Assembly: GCF_011030405.1 (NCBI RefSeq) | Contig: NZ_JAAJTJ010000012.1 | Location: 40,694 to 104,693 of the forward strand | Length of the DNA: 64,000 nt | Reading direction: 5' to 3' | From: Parapedobacter sp. SGR-10 | Lineage (GTDB): Bacteria > Bacteroidota > Bacteroidia > Sphingobacteriales > Sphingobacteriaceae | Part shown: positions 18,021 through 27,175 of the stretch, in pieces | Numbering within the stretch: position 1 is the stretch's first letter | Layout: each line of letters opens with the position of its first letter | Translations under genes and position numbers: made by a program | The notes under the pieces: model-generated | Databases searched by the model: none | Told to the model about the DNA's origin: nothing | What the model saw: the letters and a program-made list of their open reading frames with translations, nothing else

Positions 18021-19526
18021 TCAATTGTCCACTCTATAATCTGCCCAAAACTTTGCTGTATCGGTCGCTCTCTGCCATTCTTTCAGTTGATCGCCGATAT
18101 TCTTGTGTTTGATGGGTGAAAAAACCTTGTCTTCTTCCCATAGTTCTTGCAACTCTTTGATGTCTTTCCAAAAGCCTATCGCCAGACCAGCCAAAAAAGC
18201 TGCACCCATAGCGGTGGTTTCTGTGATAGAGGGACGAATGACTTTGGATGTGATAATGTCAGCCTGAAACTGCATCAAAAAATTGTTTTGTGTCGCTCCG
18301 CCGTCTACGCGCAATTCTTTGATTTTGGTCTTCGAGTCACTTTCCATGGCCTTGAGGATGTCGTACGTTTGAAACGCAATACTTTCCAATGCTGCACGGG
18401 CTATATGGGCATCTTTGGCACCACGTGAAAGTCCAACCAAGGTACCCCGTGCTTCTGCGTTCCAATGCGGTGCACCCAAACCCGAAAAGGCCGGTACAAG
18501 ATATACGCCATTGGTATCCTGTACGCTTGTAGCCAAAGGCTCGATGTCACTGGATTTTTTGATGATGCCCAGTTCGTCTCTTAGCCACTGCACGACAGCG
18601 CCTCCGATGAATACGCTGCCCTCTAAAGCATAACTGACTTGTTTCCCAATTTTCCAGGCAACGGTTGTCACGAGTTTGTTTTGCGAAATGATAGGCTTGT
18701 TGCCGATGTTCATTAGCAGGAAGCACCCTGTACCGTAGGTATTCTTGACCATACCTTTGGAAGTGCAAAGCTGTCCAAATAAAGCAGACTGTTGATCACC
18801 GGCGATACCCGCTATAGGAATACTATGATTGATCAGTTCCTGGCTAGTCTCTCCATAGACTTCCGAACTGCTACATACTTGTGGCAGTAAGGATTTTGGT
18901 ATGTCAAATATGGCTAACAACTCTTCATCCCAATCCAGGGTGTGGATATTGAAAAGTAATGTTCTTGAGGCATTGGATACATCTGTGATATGTTTTTTGC
19001 CGTTGGTCAGATTGTACACAAGCCAGGAATCTACTGTGCCAAAAGCCAGGTCTCCTTTGGCTGCAAGCGTCTTTGCACCTTTTACATTGTTCAATATCCA
19101 ATGGATCTTGGAGGCAGAAAAATAAGCGTCGATCAGCAATCCTGTTTTTTCCTGTATGGCTTTTCCATGTCCTTTCTTACTGATCTCCTTGCAATAGTCG
19201 GCGGTACGTCTATCTTGCCATACAATGGCATTGTAGATAGGTTTGCCGGTCTTCTTGTTCCATACGATGGTCGTCTCCCGTTGGTTGGTGATGCCGATTG
19301 CTTTTATAGTGTCCAGTTTAGTCTTTGACTTGGCGACAACTTCGGCCATGACAGCTAGTTGTGTGGACCATATTTCCTGCGCATCATGCTCCACCCATCC
19401 CGAACGGGGGTAGATCTGCGTGAACTCTTTTTGGGCTATATTGACAATCGCTCCTTGTTGGTCGAATAGTATCGCCCGAGAGCTCGTGGTGCCCTGATCT
19501 AGTGCTAATATGTATTCCTTCCTCAT
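18021..19526 (-). CDS. glpK: Glycerol kinase
   Basis: Phosphorylates glycerol to sn-glycerol-3-phosphate in the cytoplasm, trapping what GlpF lets in. The 501-aa protein has the FGGY-kinase fold with [16 protein letters not shown] (~7-22), the [10 protein letters not shown] motif, [13 protein letters not shown], the [12 protein letters not shown] block and the C-terminal FGGY signature [13 protein letters not shown] / [19 protein letters not shown]. Length is standard. It lies between glpD (29 bp upstream) and glpF, and is probably repressed by the divergent GlpR. Confidence 0.97.
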   Translation of the reverse strand: MRKEYILALDQGTTSSRAILFDQQGAIVNIAQKEFTQIYPRSGWVEHDAQEIWSTQLAVMAEVVAKSKTKLDTIKAIGITNQRETTIVWNKKTGKPIYNAIVWQDRRTADYCKEISKKGHGKAIQEKTGLLIDAYFSASKIHWILNNVKGAKTLAAKGDLAFGTVDSWLVYNLTNGKKHITDVSNASRTLLFNIHTLDWDEELLAIFDIPKSLLPQVCSSSEVYGETSQELINHSIPIAGIAGDQQSALFGQLCTSKGMVKNTYGTGCFLLMNIGNKPIISQNKLVTTVAWKIGKQVSYALEGSVFIGGAVVQWLRDELGIIKKSSDIEPLATSVQDTNGVYLVPAFSGLGAPHWNAEARGTLVGLSRGAKDAHIARAALESIAFQTYDILKAMESDSKTKIKELRVDGGATQNNFLMQFQADIITSKVIRPSITETTAMGAAFLAGLAIGFWKDIKELQELWEEDKVFSPIKHKNIGDQLKEWQRATDTAKFWADYRVDN

Positions 19527-19555
19527 CCCTAGGTTTATATTTTGGTTATATGTAA

Positions 19556-21115
19556 TTATATAACATAGTTATTAACCAATTGTTCGTACTCCTTTATTTC
19601 GTTGGCTATCCAATCTTCGTTTTTGCCTAGTTCCTGCGCCATGATCCGGGCCACTGTGGGAGCTGCGACTAGCGAAGCTTTTGCATCCAACAACAGGAAA
19701 CGGATGCGTCTGGCCAAAAAATCTTCTACCTTGCGAACCATTTCATGTTGGCATGCCCACACCACTTCAGCAGCGATAAAATCATAATCCGGATGCAGCT
19801 TTTCCTTCCATTCGGGATTTTGTTCGGCCAATTGTAGTATGGTATCTGCATCTGTGCCATATACTTGCCAGTGTCCGGCACGTTTTTGCTGCGTGGAGCC
19901 GTGGATCGGTAGATCGGTCGTGCGACATGCTTTGAATTCAAGCCCGCCCGTTTTGATAGCCAGGTCTACGGTTTCTTCGGCCATTTTGCGGTAGGTCGTC
20001 CATTTGCCTCCTGTGATGGTGATGACTCCCGATTCACTAGCGATTAGTTTGTGATCCCTGGAAATTTCCTTCGTGCTACCTGGATCTCCGTTCGTAGGTG
20101 CTGCCAAAGGGCGTAGACCGGCGAAAATGCTAAGTACGTCATTTTTAGTAGGTGCATTTTCCAGGTATTGATCTGCTGTATTTAGGATAAAATCAATTTC
20201 TTCTTTCAGTGGCCTTGGTTCGATCTGGTGTTCGTTGAGTGGGGTATCCGTTGTTCCAAGCAATACTTTGCCATGCCAAGGAACGCCAAACAGTACTCTA
20301 CCGTCGCTTGTCTCTGGAATCATCAGCGCGTCTTCATTACCCAAGAACTTTTTATCTATGACAATATGTGTGCCTTGGCTGGGACGTACCAGGTTGCGAT
20401 GGGTAGGAGAGTCTAGTTTTAATATGTCGTCCACGAAAATACCGGTTGCATTGATAATGGTTTTTGCCGATATCGTATGGCTTTCATGGGTTTCTCTGTC
20501 TACAAATGTAAGTCCATTGGCTTTGTTGTGTCCATCTTTTTCGATGCGGACAACTTCCGCATAGTTCAATACGGTGGCACCGTGCTCGATGGCTGTCTGT
20601 GCCAAGTTGACGGCAAGCCGGGCATCGTCAAATTGGCCGTCGTAATATAGTATGCCGCCCAACAGACCTTTGGTTTTGACTTTCGGTAATTTTTCGATGA
20701 CTTCTTTTTTGCTCAGTAGAACCGATTTACCTATACGGAGTTTGCCGGCTAGCCAATCGTAGGCTTTTAGACCGATGAGAAATTTCATCTTGCCAAACCA
20801 ATTGTAGGAAGGGATCACAAAACTCTGAACAAATGAAACATGAGGGGCATTTTTGAAGATCAATCCGCGTTCGCGCAAAGCAGAATAGACCAGTTTGACA
20901 TCTCCGTTTGCCAGATAGCGTACCCCCCCGTGTACCAGCTTGGTGCTTTTGCTGGAAGTGCCCTTGGCAAAATCGTATTTTTCGATGAGTATGGTTTTGT
21001 AACCCCGTGAAGCAGCGTCCACGGCGATACCCACTCCGGTGGCTCCACCACCGATAATAGCAATGTCCCAACTCTTGTTTATAGTATGAATGGCTTCGTT
21101 TCTTGTTTGTTTCAT
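19556..21115 (-). CDS. glpD: Glycerol-3-phosphate dehydrogenase (FAD)
   Basis: Membrane-associated flavoenzyme that oxidises glycerol-3-phosphate to dihydroxyacetone phosphate and passes electrons to quinone. The 519-aa protein shows the FAD-binding dinucleotide fold [19 protein letters not shown] (~17-35), the [12 protein letters not shown] motif (~57-68), the [10 protein letters not shown] region and a C-terminal DAO_C domain. First gene of the glpD-glpK-glpF-susC run. In the spacer to glpR, TTCGTTTTC/TTTGTTTTCG-like repeats may be GlpR operators; a weak TATATTTA -7-like element lies near 21150. Confidence 0.97.
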   Translation of the reverse strand: MKQTRNEAIHTINKSWDIAIIGGGATGVGIAVDAASRGYKTILIEKYDFAKGTSSKSTKLVHGGVRYLANGDVKLVYSALRERGLIFKNAPHVSFVQSFVIPSYNWFGKMKFLIGLKAYDWLAGKLRIGKSVLLSKKEVIEKLPKVKTKGLLGGILYYDGQFDDARLAVNLAQTAIEHGATVLNYAEVVRIEKDGHNKANGLTFVDRETHESHTISAKTIINATGIFVDDILKLDSPTHRNLVRPSQGTHIVIDKKFLGNEDALMIPETSDGRVLFGVPWHGKVLLGTTDTPLNEHQIEPRPLKEEIDFILNTADQYLENAPTKNDVLSIFAGLRPLAAPTNGDPGSTKEISRDHKLIASESGVITITGGKWTTYRKMAEETVDLAIKTGGLEFKACRTTDLPIHGSTQQKRAGHWQVYGTDADTILQLAEQNPEWKEKLHPDYDFIAAEVVWACQHEMVRKVEDFLARRIRFLLLDAKASLVAAPTVARIMAQELGKNEDWIANEIKEYEQLVNNYVI

Positions 21116-21356
21116 TTTGTTTTGAGACGTTTTGATGTTTTGAAAGTGTAAATATATAAAATAATCGAAAACAAATGAAATAAATAAAATAAGTATATAA
21201 GAAAACGAATGGAAGAGTAAGTTCTTGTGTTTGCGCTTCTATAATGAAATCCTTGTGACTGTAAAAATGACAAGACCAGATGGAGAAGTTTAATCCATTT
21301 GCCTGTAAAACAAAGAAAAATGTGATTATTTGAAATAAGTTCCCTACATTAGATAC

Positions 21357-22121
21357 ATGAATAACGTAGAGCGGCATCAGTATATTATTAAACAAATCAA
21401 AAAGAACGGACATGTATCCGTTTTGGACTTGTGTGAAGAATTGGAAGTTTCATCAGTAACAATTCGAAAGGATTTGCAATTTCTCGAAGATTCTGGCTTA
21501 GTTTACCGGACACATGGTGGAGCTACGGGACATAATCCTTATCAGACAGACCGCCCTGTATTCGAAAAGGAAAAGATTCATGAGAGGGAAAAGCTGTTGA
21601 TAGCGAAAGAGGCTTCAAAATTGATCACATCCAATGATTCGATCATTATCGGATCGGGAACCACCACGCAGTTTCTGGCAAGGGAAATGAATCCTATCGG
21701 AGATATCACCGTGGTCACGTCGGCCCTGAACGTAACTTTGCAACTCTTGAAGCACCAAAATGTGGAAGTCATTCAATTGGGAGGCTCCGTGCGGAAATCG
21801 TCCACTTCAGTGACCGGAGCCTATGCGCATTCAGTATTGAGTAATTTTTTCTGTTCCAAATTGTTTTTGGGTGTAGATGGGATCGATATCGATTATGGGA
21901 TATCGACTACCAGTGCACAAGAGGCTATGTTGAATCAGAAGATGATAGAAGTAGCCCAACAAGTCATTGTATTGGCCGATTCTAGCAAGTTTGGGCGTAA
22001 GAGCTTCGGTAAGATTGTGGATTTTTCCAGGATCGATATCATCATCAGTGACGATATTCCTCCCTCATTCAAAGAATTATTTAAGGAAATGGGGATAGAG
22101 ACAATTATTTGTAAAGGGTAG
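21357..22121 (+). CDS. glpR: DeoR/GlpR-family transcriptional regulator
   Basis: Likely repressor of the divergent glp genes, with glycerol-3-phosphate as the probable inducer. The 254-aa protein has the N-terminal DeoR helix-turn-helix (VSVLDLCEELEVSSVTIRKD, ~20-39; YRTHGGA ~52-58) and the C-terminal DeoRC sugar-phosphate domain with GSGTTTQFLA (~97-106) and the ADSSKFGRKSF block. It starts 241 bp from glpD. A TACATTAG sequence, one base off the -7 consensus, ends only six bases before the ATG. An ABC transporter gene follows after 5 bp and may be cotranscribed. Confidence 0.9.
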   Translation: MNNVERHQYIIKQIKKNGHVSVLDLCEELEVSSVTIRKDLQFLEDSGLVYRTHGGATGHNPYQTDRPVFEKEKIHEREKLLIAKEASKLITSNDSIIIGSGTTTQFLAREMNPIGDITVVTSALNVTLQLLKHQNVEVIQLGGSVRKSSTSVTGAYAHSVLSNFFCSKLFLGVDGIDIDYGISTTSAQEAMLNQKMIEVAQQVIVLADSSKFGRKSFGKIVDFSRIDIIISDDIPPSFKELFKEMGIETIICKG

Positions 22122-22126
22122 ATTAT

Positions 22127-23914
22127 ATGACCATTAAAGCATTATTCGGTAAAGTACTCCCTTTTGTAAAGCCTTACAAAAAGTTGGTGGTTTATACCTT
22201 GCTGCTGACTGCAATAGGTTCCTTCGCAGCCCAGGTCAATGCATTCATTCTGAAGTACACGGTAGACACGATCAGTGATTTATTGGTGGCCAAGACGCCC
22301 TTGCGACAGGGTCTCTATATTCTGGGGGTGATCTCCGCCATTCTCTTGGGCAAGGAGGTGGTATATGCCTGTGTGCAATTTGGTCAAAAATATTTTGGAG
22401 AAAAGTTGCGGATTATGATTGCCCGTGATTTTTCGCAGACCATTGTCGACAAAATATTGACCTACCGGATGGCCTTTTATACTTCGACAGACAATGAATC
22501 GGGCAAACTCCAAACCAGGATAGATGCTGGGATCAGTTCATTGACCCGTTTGGTGCAAAATTTCTTTATCGATATTCTTCCTTTATTCACCAATGCTATA
22601 GTAGCGCTAGGGTGTATGTTCTATGCCAATTTCTACGTGGGATTGGTAGGTTTGTTGACTGTACCCATCTATTTTTATGTGTCTCAGTTGCAGGCCAATA
22701 AATTGTCCGGATTCCGGCGTAATATGCGTCGCTTTCGGGAAAACAAGAGCAACCAAATCATCAATCTGATCGAGTCCATTACGGTGATCAAATCTTTTGT
22801 GCGCGAAAAGGAGGAAGCTACTCGCCATCAGGATATACAGTATGAAATGACCGAAAACCAAATGGCCACCCGCAAGACAAGTTTTCTCTTTGACAGTATC
22901 AAAGGGTTTATCGAGCAGATTGGAGTGGTCATCGTAATTATCCTTACGGCCTATTTTGTGTTGAATGAGCAGATGACTTTGGGTGCAATTATGTTTCATA
23001 TCATGCTCTTCAACAATGTCTCGGCACCCATACGGCAGTTGCACCGCATATACGATGAGGTCAATGATGCCTTGATCTACTCCGAAAGTTTTTTTGATAT
23101 CCTCGAAGCAGATCAAGAAAGAGAGTCTACGGGAGAGTACAGACCAGCTTCTATCCGAGGAAAGATCGAGTTGCAAAATGTGGATTTTGCATATCCGAAC
23201 GGAACCAAGGCCATTCATGGGGTTTCCATGCGTATCGAACCTAATCAGATTACGGCTTTGGTAGGTTTAAGCGGGGCTGGTAAAAGTACGGTCATCAATC
23301 TGTTAGACAAGTTTTATTCCCCTACATCGGGTAAAATTCTGTTGGACGGGGTAGATCTGGCAGCGTATGACACGGCATTCTTGCGGGAGAACATAGGCTT
23401 GGTTTTGCAGAAAAACCATATCTTCAAAGGATCTATTGCCGATAATATCCGTTACGGTAAAACTGAGGCTCCACTGGGAGAAGTCATAGAGGCGGCCAGA
23501 AAAGCCTATATACATGAGCAGATTATGGAGTTGCCCAAAGGTTACGATTCGGAGGCACATCTGCTTTCGGGAGGGCAACAGCAACGGATTGCTATCGCAC
23601 GGATGTTTTTGAAAAATCCACCTATTATCTTTCTGGACGAACCTACGGCCAATCTGGATGCTATTGCCACCGAACAGATCAAGAACAGCTTGGATGCCAT
23701 CAAAGTCGGACGTACAGTTGTTATTGTCTCGCATTCTATTTCCCAGATCATTGATGCTTCACATATCATCGTCATGGAGAGAGGGAGGGTGGTAGAGGAT
23801 GGTACGCACGAAGAGCTCTACGAGAATAAAGGTACGTATCATCGTATATTCAGTGCGATGGCCAACAGCTTGAATATTCAGAAAATAACGGAGAGTATGA
23901 ATAATGAGCATTAA
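22127..23914 (+). CDS. ABC exporter, fused membrane and ATPase domains
   Basis: A 595-aa type IV ABC transporter half-molecule that probably works as a homodimer in the inner membrane. Residues ~1-330 form six membrane helices; the nucleotide-binding domain has Walker A GLSGAGKST (~380), the signature LSGGQQQRIAIARM (~482) and Walker B IIFLDEPTANLD. It resembles MsbA/multidrug exporters; the substrate cannot be told from sequence. It follows glpR by 5 bp, which suggests shared transcription without proving a role in glycerol metabolism. A strong palindromic terminator overlaps its stop. Confidence 0.9.
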   Translation: MTIKALFGKVLPFVKPYKKLVVYTLLLTAIGSFAAQVNAFILKYTVDTISDLLVAKTPLRQGLYILGVISAILLGKEVVYACVQFGQKYFGEKLRIMIARDFSQTIVDKILTYRMAFYTSTDNESGKLQTRIDAGISSLTRLVQNFFIDILPLFTNAIVALGCMFYANFYVGLVGLLTVPIYFYVSQLQANKLSGFRRNMRRFRENKSNQIINLIESITVIKSFVREKEEATRHQDIQYEMTENQMATRKTSFLFDSIKGFIEQIGVVIVIILTAYFVLNEQMTLGAIMFHIMLFNNVSAPIRQLHRIYDEVNDALIYSESFFDILEADQERESTGEYRPASIRGKIELQNVDFAYPNGTKAIHGVSMRIEPNQITALVGLSGAGKSTVINLLDKFYSPTSGKILLDGVDLAAYDTAFLRENIGLVLQKNHIFKGSIADNIRYGKTEAPLGEVIEAARKAYIHEQIMELPKGYDSEAHLLSGGQQQRIAIARMFLKNPPIIFLDEPTANLDAIATEQIKNSLDAIKVGRTVVIVSHSISQIIDASHIIVMERGRVVEDGTHEELYENKGTYHRIFSAMANSLNIQKITESMNNEH

Positions 23915-23948
23915 AAAAGGTCACAGCTTAAGCTGTGACCTTTTTTAA
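23911..23948. terminator. Bidirectional terminator, 38-bp perfect palindrome
   Basis: TTAAAAAAGGTCACAGCTT and its exact inverse, giving a GGTCACAGCTT stem with A/T runs on both sides. It sits between the convergent ABC exporter and clpC genes and serves both; its first bases overlap the ABC stop codon. Confidence 0.92.
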
Positions 23949-23950
23949 GT

Positions 23951-26500
23951 TTAATGTTCGTTCTCTCCACTGACATCCGAGGAGACTGAATTGTCATGAT
24001 CGTTTGACCCTTGGCCTTTGACGACGATTTCTTTTTTCTCCTCATCCAAATCGACAACAATAGTTTCATTGGGTTTGAGTTCCCCTTTGAGGATCTCTTC
24101 GGCAATAGGATCTTCCAGATGTTTTTGGATAGCCCGTTTCAGTGGCCTTGCACCAAAATTGCTGTCATAGCCTTTTTCGGCAATGTATTCCTTCGCTTTT
24201 TCGGTCAAGTTGATGGTATGTCCCAAAGCTTCGATACGGACAAATAGGGATTTCAATTCAATATCAATGATCTTGAAGATATGTTCTTTTGTCAATGAGT
24301 TGAATACGATTACGTCATCGATACGGTTTAAAAACTCAGGAGCAAAAGCACGTTTCAAAGCCGTCTCGATGACACCTCTCGAATGCGCATCGGCTTGCGT
24401 TTCCTTAGCCGTAGTTGTGAAGCCTACACCTTGTCCAAATTCCTTCAATTGGCGTACACCAATGTTGGACGTCATGATGATGATCGTGTTTCTGAAATCC
24501 ACTTTACGTCCCAAGCTATCCGTCAACTGTCCTTCTTCCAGAACTTGCAGCAAGAGGTTGAATACATCAGGATGTGCCTTTTCGATTTCATCCAGCAATA
24601 CGACGGCATAAGGCTTACGACGGACTTTTTCAGTCAACTGTCCACCTTCCTCATAGCCTACATATCCTGGAGGCGCACCGACCAAACGTGATACGGCAAA
24701 TTTTTCCATATATTCACTCATGTCTACTTGGATGAGTGAATCTTCCGAATCAAACATAAAACGAGCCAATTCTTTGGCTAATTCGGTTTTACCGACACCC
24801 GTGGGACCCAGGAAGATAAAAGAGCCGATAGGTTTCTTTGGATCTTTCAACCCTGCTCTTGTACGTTGGATCGCTTTGACCAATTTTTGTACAGCATCGT
24901 CCTGACCGATGATACGACCTTTCATGGACTCAGCCATATTCAATAATTTTTGACTATCCGTTTGGCTCACACGCTGTACAGGGATACCTGTCATCATGGA
25001 CACAACTTCGGCTACATTATCTTCGGTGACGGTATAGCGTTTGGTTTTCGTTTCCGCTTCCCAAGCTGCTTTTTCACGTTCCAATTCTTCCAAAAGCTTT
25101 TTTTCCGTGTCACGTAGTTTAGCCGCTTCTTCGTATTTCTGTGAGCGTACTACTTTGTTTTTTTCTACCTTGACCTCTTCGATCTTTTCCTCGATATCCA
25201 GGATTGTTTGCGGCACATGTATATTGGTGAGATGCACCCGAGAGCCTGCTTCATCCAGGGCATCAATGGCCTTGTCCGGTAAGAAGCGGTCGGTGATATA
25301 CCTTGTGGTCAAGCTTACACAAGCTTCAATAGCCTCAGGTGTATAGATGACGTTGTGGTGTTCTTCGTACTTATCCTTGATACGGTTCAATATTTCGATC
25401 GTTTCATCATGGGTAGCAGGTTCTACCATGACTTTTTGAAAACGACGGTCCAGTGCACCGTCCTTCTCGATATACTGGCGGTATTCATCCAAAGTAGTCG
25501 CTCCGATACATTGGATTTCACCACGGGCCAACGCCGGTTTGAACATGTTTGAGGCATCCAAAGAGCCCGAAGCGCCTCCGGCACCAACGATTGTATGGAT
25601 TTCATCGATAAAGAGGATGACATCGGGAGATTTTTCCAGTTCGTTCATCACCGCTTTCATGCGCTCTTCAAATTGTCCACGGTATTTAGTGCCGGCGACC
25701 AATGAGGCCAGGTCTAATGTTACGACCCGTTTATTGAACAATACACGGGACACCTTACGCTGTACGATACGCAGGGCAAGCCCTTCGGCAATGGCAGATT
25801 TACCCACACCGGGCTCACCGATCAGGATCGGATTGTTCTTTTTGCGGCGGGATAGGATCTGTGATACGCGTTCGATTTCTTTTTCGCGACCTACGATTGG
25901 ATCCAGTTTGCCCTCTTCGGCCGCCCTTGTAAGATCACGCCCAAAATTGTCCAATACTGGAGTTTTGGATTTTATGTCGGATACTTTTTTGGGAGCCGAA
26001 AAGCTTTCTTCTTCCGCAAAGTCATCGTCTGGCGTAGAAGAACCAGGAGCCTCGTCCGTGATGGTTGTTTTATTTTGTTCCACCTCGTTTTTAAACAGAT
26101 CGTAAGTCATGTTATATTGGTGCAAGATCTGTGAGGCGATATTGTCTTCGTCTCGCAATATGGCTAACAACAGGTGCTCTGTACCAATGATATCACTTTT
26201 AAAGATCTTAGCTTCAAGATAAGTGATTTTGAGGACTTTTTCAGCCTGTTTGGTCAGAGGCATGTTGCCTATAGGCGCTCTGGATACAGACGAACCTTTG
26301 ACGGCATCCTCTATAGACTGACGAATAGCTCCAATATCTATTTGTAGATTTTTAAGAATTTTTATCGCCACACCATCACCTTCTCGGATCAACCCAAGCA
26401 AAAGATGCTCTGTACCGATATAGTCATGACGAAGTCTCAAGGCCTCTTCGCGGCTATACGATATTACGTCTTTTACTCTTGGTGAGAATTTTGCTTCCAT
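23951..26500 (-). CDS. clpC: ATP-dependent Clp protease ATP-binding subunit ClpC
   Basis: Hsp100 unfoldase that can feed ClpP and handle stress-damaged proteins. The 849-aa protein has a double Clp_N repeat (~1-145), a first AAA domain with GEPGVGKSAIAEG (~215), a middle UVR-like region (KYEEAAKLRDTEKKLLEELE, ~445) and a second AAA domain with GPTGVGKTELAKE (~560). Length and the short middle region identify ClpC rather than ClpB. The operon partners of Firmicutes ClpC (ctsR, mcsAB) are absent. It is transcribed away from the 675-bp spacer that holds the 11-bp array. Confidence 0.96.
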   Translation of the reverse strand: MEAKFSPRVKDVISYSREEALRLRHDYIGTEHLLLGLIREGDGVAIKILKNLQIDIGAIRQSIEDAVKGSSVSRAPIGNMPLTKQAEKVLKITYLEAKIFKSDIIGTEHLLLAILRDEDNIASQILHQYNMTYDLFKNEVEQNKTTITDEAPGSSTPDDDFAEEESFSAPKKVSDIKSKTPVLDNFGRDLTRAAEEGKLDPIVGREKEIERVSQILSRRKKNNPILIGEPGVGKSAIAEGLALRIVQRKVSRVLFNKRVVTLDLASLVAGTKYRGQFEERMKAVMNELEKSPDVILFIDEIHTIVGAGGASGSLDASNMFKPALARGEIQCIGATTLDEYRQYIEKDGALDRRFQKVMVEPATHDETIEILNRIKDKYEEHHNVIYTPEAIEACVSLTTRYITDRFLPDKAIDALDEAGSRVHLTNIHVPQTILDIEEKIEEVKVEKNKVVRSQKYEEAAKLRDTEKKLLEELEREKAAWEAETKTKRYTVTEDNVAEVVSMMTGIPVQRVSQTDSQKLLNMAESMKGRIIGQDDAVQKLVKAIQRTRAGLKDPKKPIGSFIFLGPTGVGKTELAKELARFMFDSEDSLIQVDMSEYMEKFAVSRLVGAPPGYVGYEEGGQLTEKVRRKPYAVVLLDEIEKAHPDVFNLLLQVLEEGQLTDSLGRKVDFRNTIIIMTSNIGVRQLKEFGQGVGFTTTAKETQADAHSRGVIETALKRAFAPEFLNRIDDVIVFNSLTKEHIFKIIDIELKSLFVRIEALGHTINLTEKAKEYIAEKGYDSNFGARPLKRAIQKHLEDPIAEEILKGELKPNETIVVDLDEEKKEIVVKGQGSNDHDNSVSSDVSGENEH

Positions 26501-26644
26501 GTAAATTACCTTTCTTTCTTAGAATAAGTTAAGAATGTTATAAATGTATGAAATTATTGTAAATCCCCAACTTATTATTTATTATAATTTATCAACAATT
26601 AAGCCACAAACAGATGTAGACAAAATGTCAGTGGGAACGTTGAA

Positions 26645-26677
26645 AGACTTCTGAAGTTTTCGAAACTTCGCAAGTCT
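26645..26677. repeat. REP-like imperfect palindrome
   Basis: AGACTT, two bases, GAAGTTT, TCG, AAACTTC, two bases, AAGTCT: a 33-bp palindrome with two internal mismatched pairs, about 80 bp left of the 11-bp array. Confidence 0.7.
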
Positions 26678-26755
26678 GATACTTATCTAGATAACGCATA
26701 AAAGTCTCATTCAGCTACACTAGATTTTTATGAAAAGCGAATTATACGGGCTCGA

Positions 26756-26997
26756 TTCGGTCAGTGTTCGGCAAGTATTCGGTTCGGCCTCGGGACACAG
26801 TCGGGATTCCGTCGGAACTTGTTCGGCTCTTGTTCGGCCCTCCTTCGACTGTTCTTCGGCAACGACCCGAACAGAGGCCGAAGAGGAGTCGAAGAACACC
26901 CGAAGAGCTCCCGAAGAGCTCCCGAAGAAAGCCCGAAGCAGTCCCGAAGCGGTCTCGAACAGGGGCCGAAGCCATGTCGAACGATAGCCGAAGGAAC
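26756..26997. repeat. Array of 22 phased 11-bp units forming a dyad
   Basis: Ten units with core (T/G/C)TCGG or TTCGA are followed without a break by twelve units with core (C/G/T)CGAA. The C of each core falls at 26758, 26769, 26780 and so on to 26989, that is 21 intervals of exactly 11 bp. Typical units are TTCGGCTCTTG on the left and CCCGAAGAGCT on the right; only the first five or so positions of each unit are well kept. The left and right cores are mirror images around ~26863, so the array is also one long interrupted inverted repeat. Five of the six frames are open across it because an 11-bp unit without stops reads through in every frame; I regard these as artefacts, not genes. It lies between the divergent clpC and ettA. 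Confidence 0.93.
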
Positions 26998-27175
26998 AGA
27001 TTGCTTATATGATGCCCTAATGCGCACTGTCCGTAGTTTTACAATGTTTTTATATTTAATCGAAAATTTGATATCTTTTAATATCTTTGAAGCTAGGGGG
27101 TAATCTGTTCGAAACAATACCTAAGAATAATAAAACTAAATAGACTTGGGCTGTCGCCCGAGAATAACGATTGAT
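26998..27175. other. ettA upstream region
   Basis: AT-rich spacer between the 11-bp array and ettA. Apart from the TATCTTTG promoter element at 27082-27089 I see no gene or structured RNA. The left part of the same intergenic region, 26501-26755, holds only a REP-like palindrome at 26645-26677 and otherwise AT-rich sequence. Confidence 0.6.
27082..27089 (+). promoter_or_regulatory. -7 element of the ettA promoter
   Basis: TATCTTTG, a perfect TAnnTTTG match, 86 bp upstream of the ettA ATG. A second TATCTTTT lies 12 bp before it, so the exact start may be shifted. Confidence 0.65.

Noticed and set aside
26756..26997. CRISPR array
   Set aside because: Units are 11 bp with no unique ~30-bp spacers, direction flips in the middle, and no cas genes are present.
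26730..27117. Long overlapping open frames on both strands rich in Arg, Pro, Glu and Ser
   Set aside because: They are open in five of six frames only because the 11-bp units contain no stop codon; the protein patterns are translations of the same repeat.
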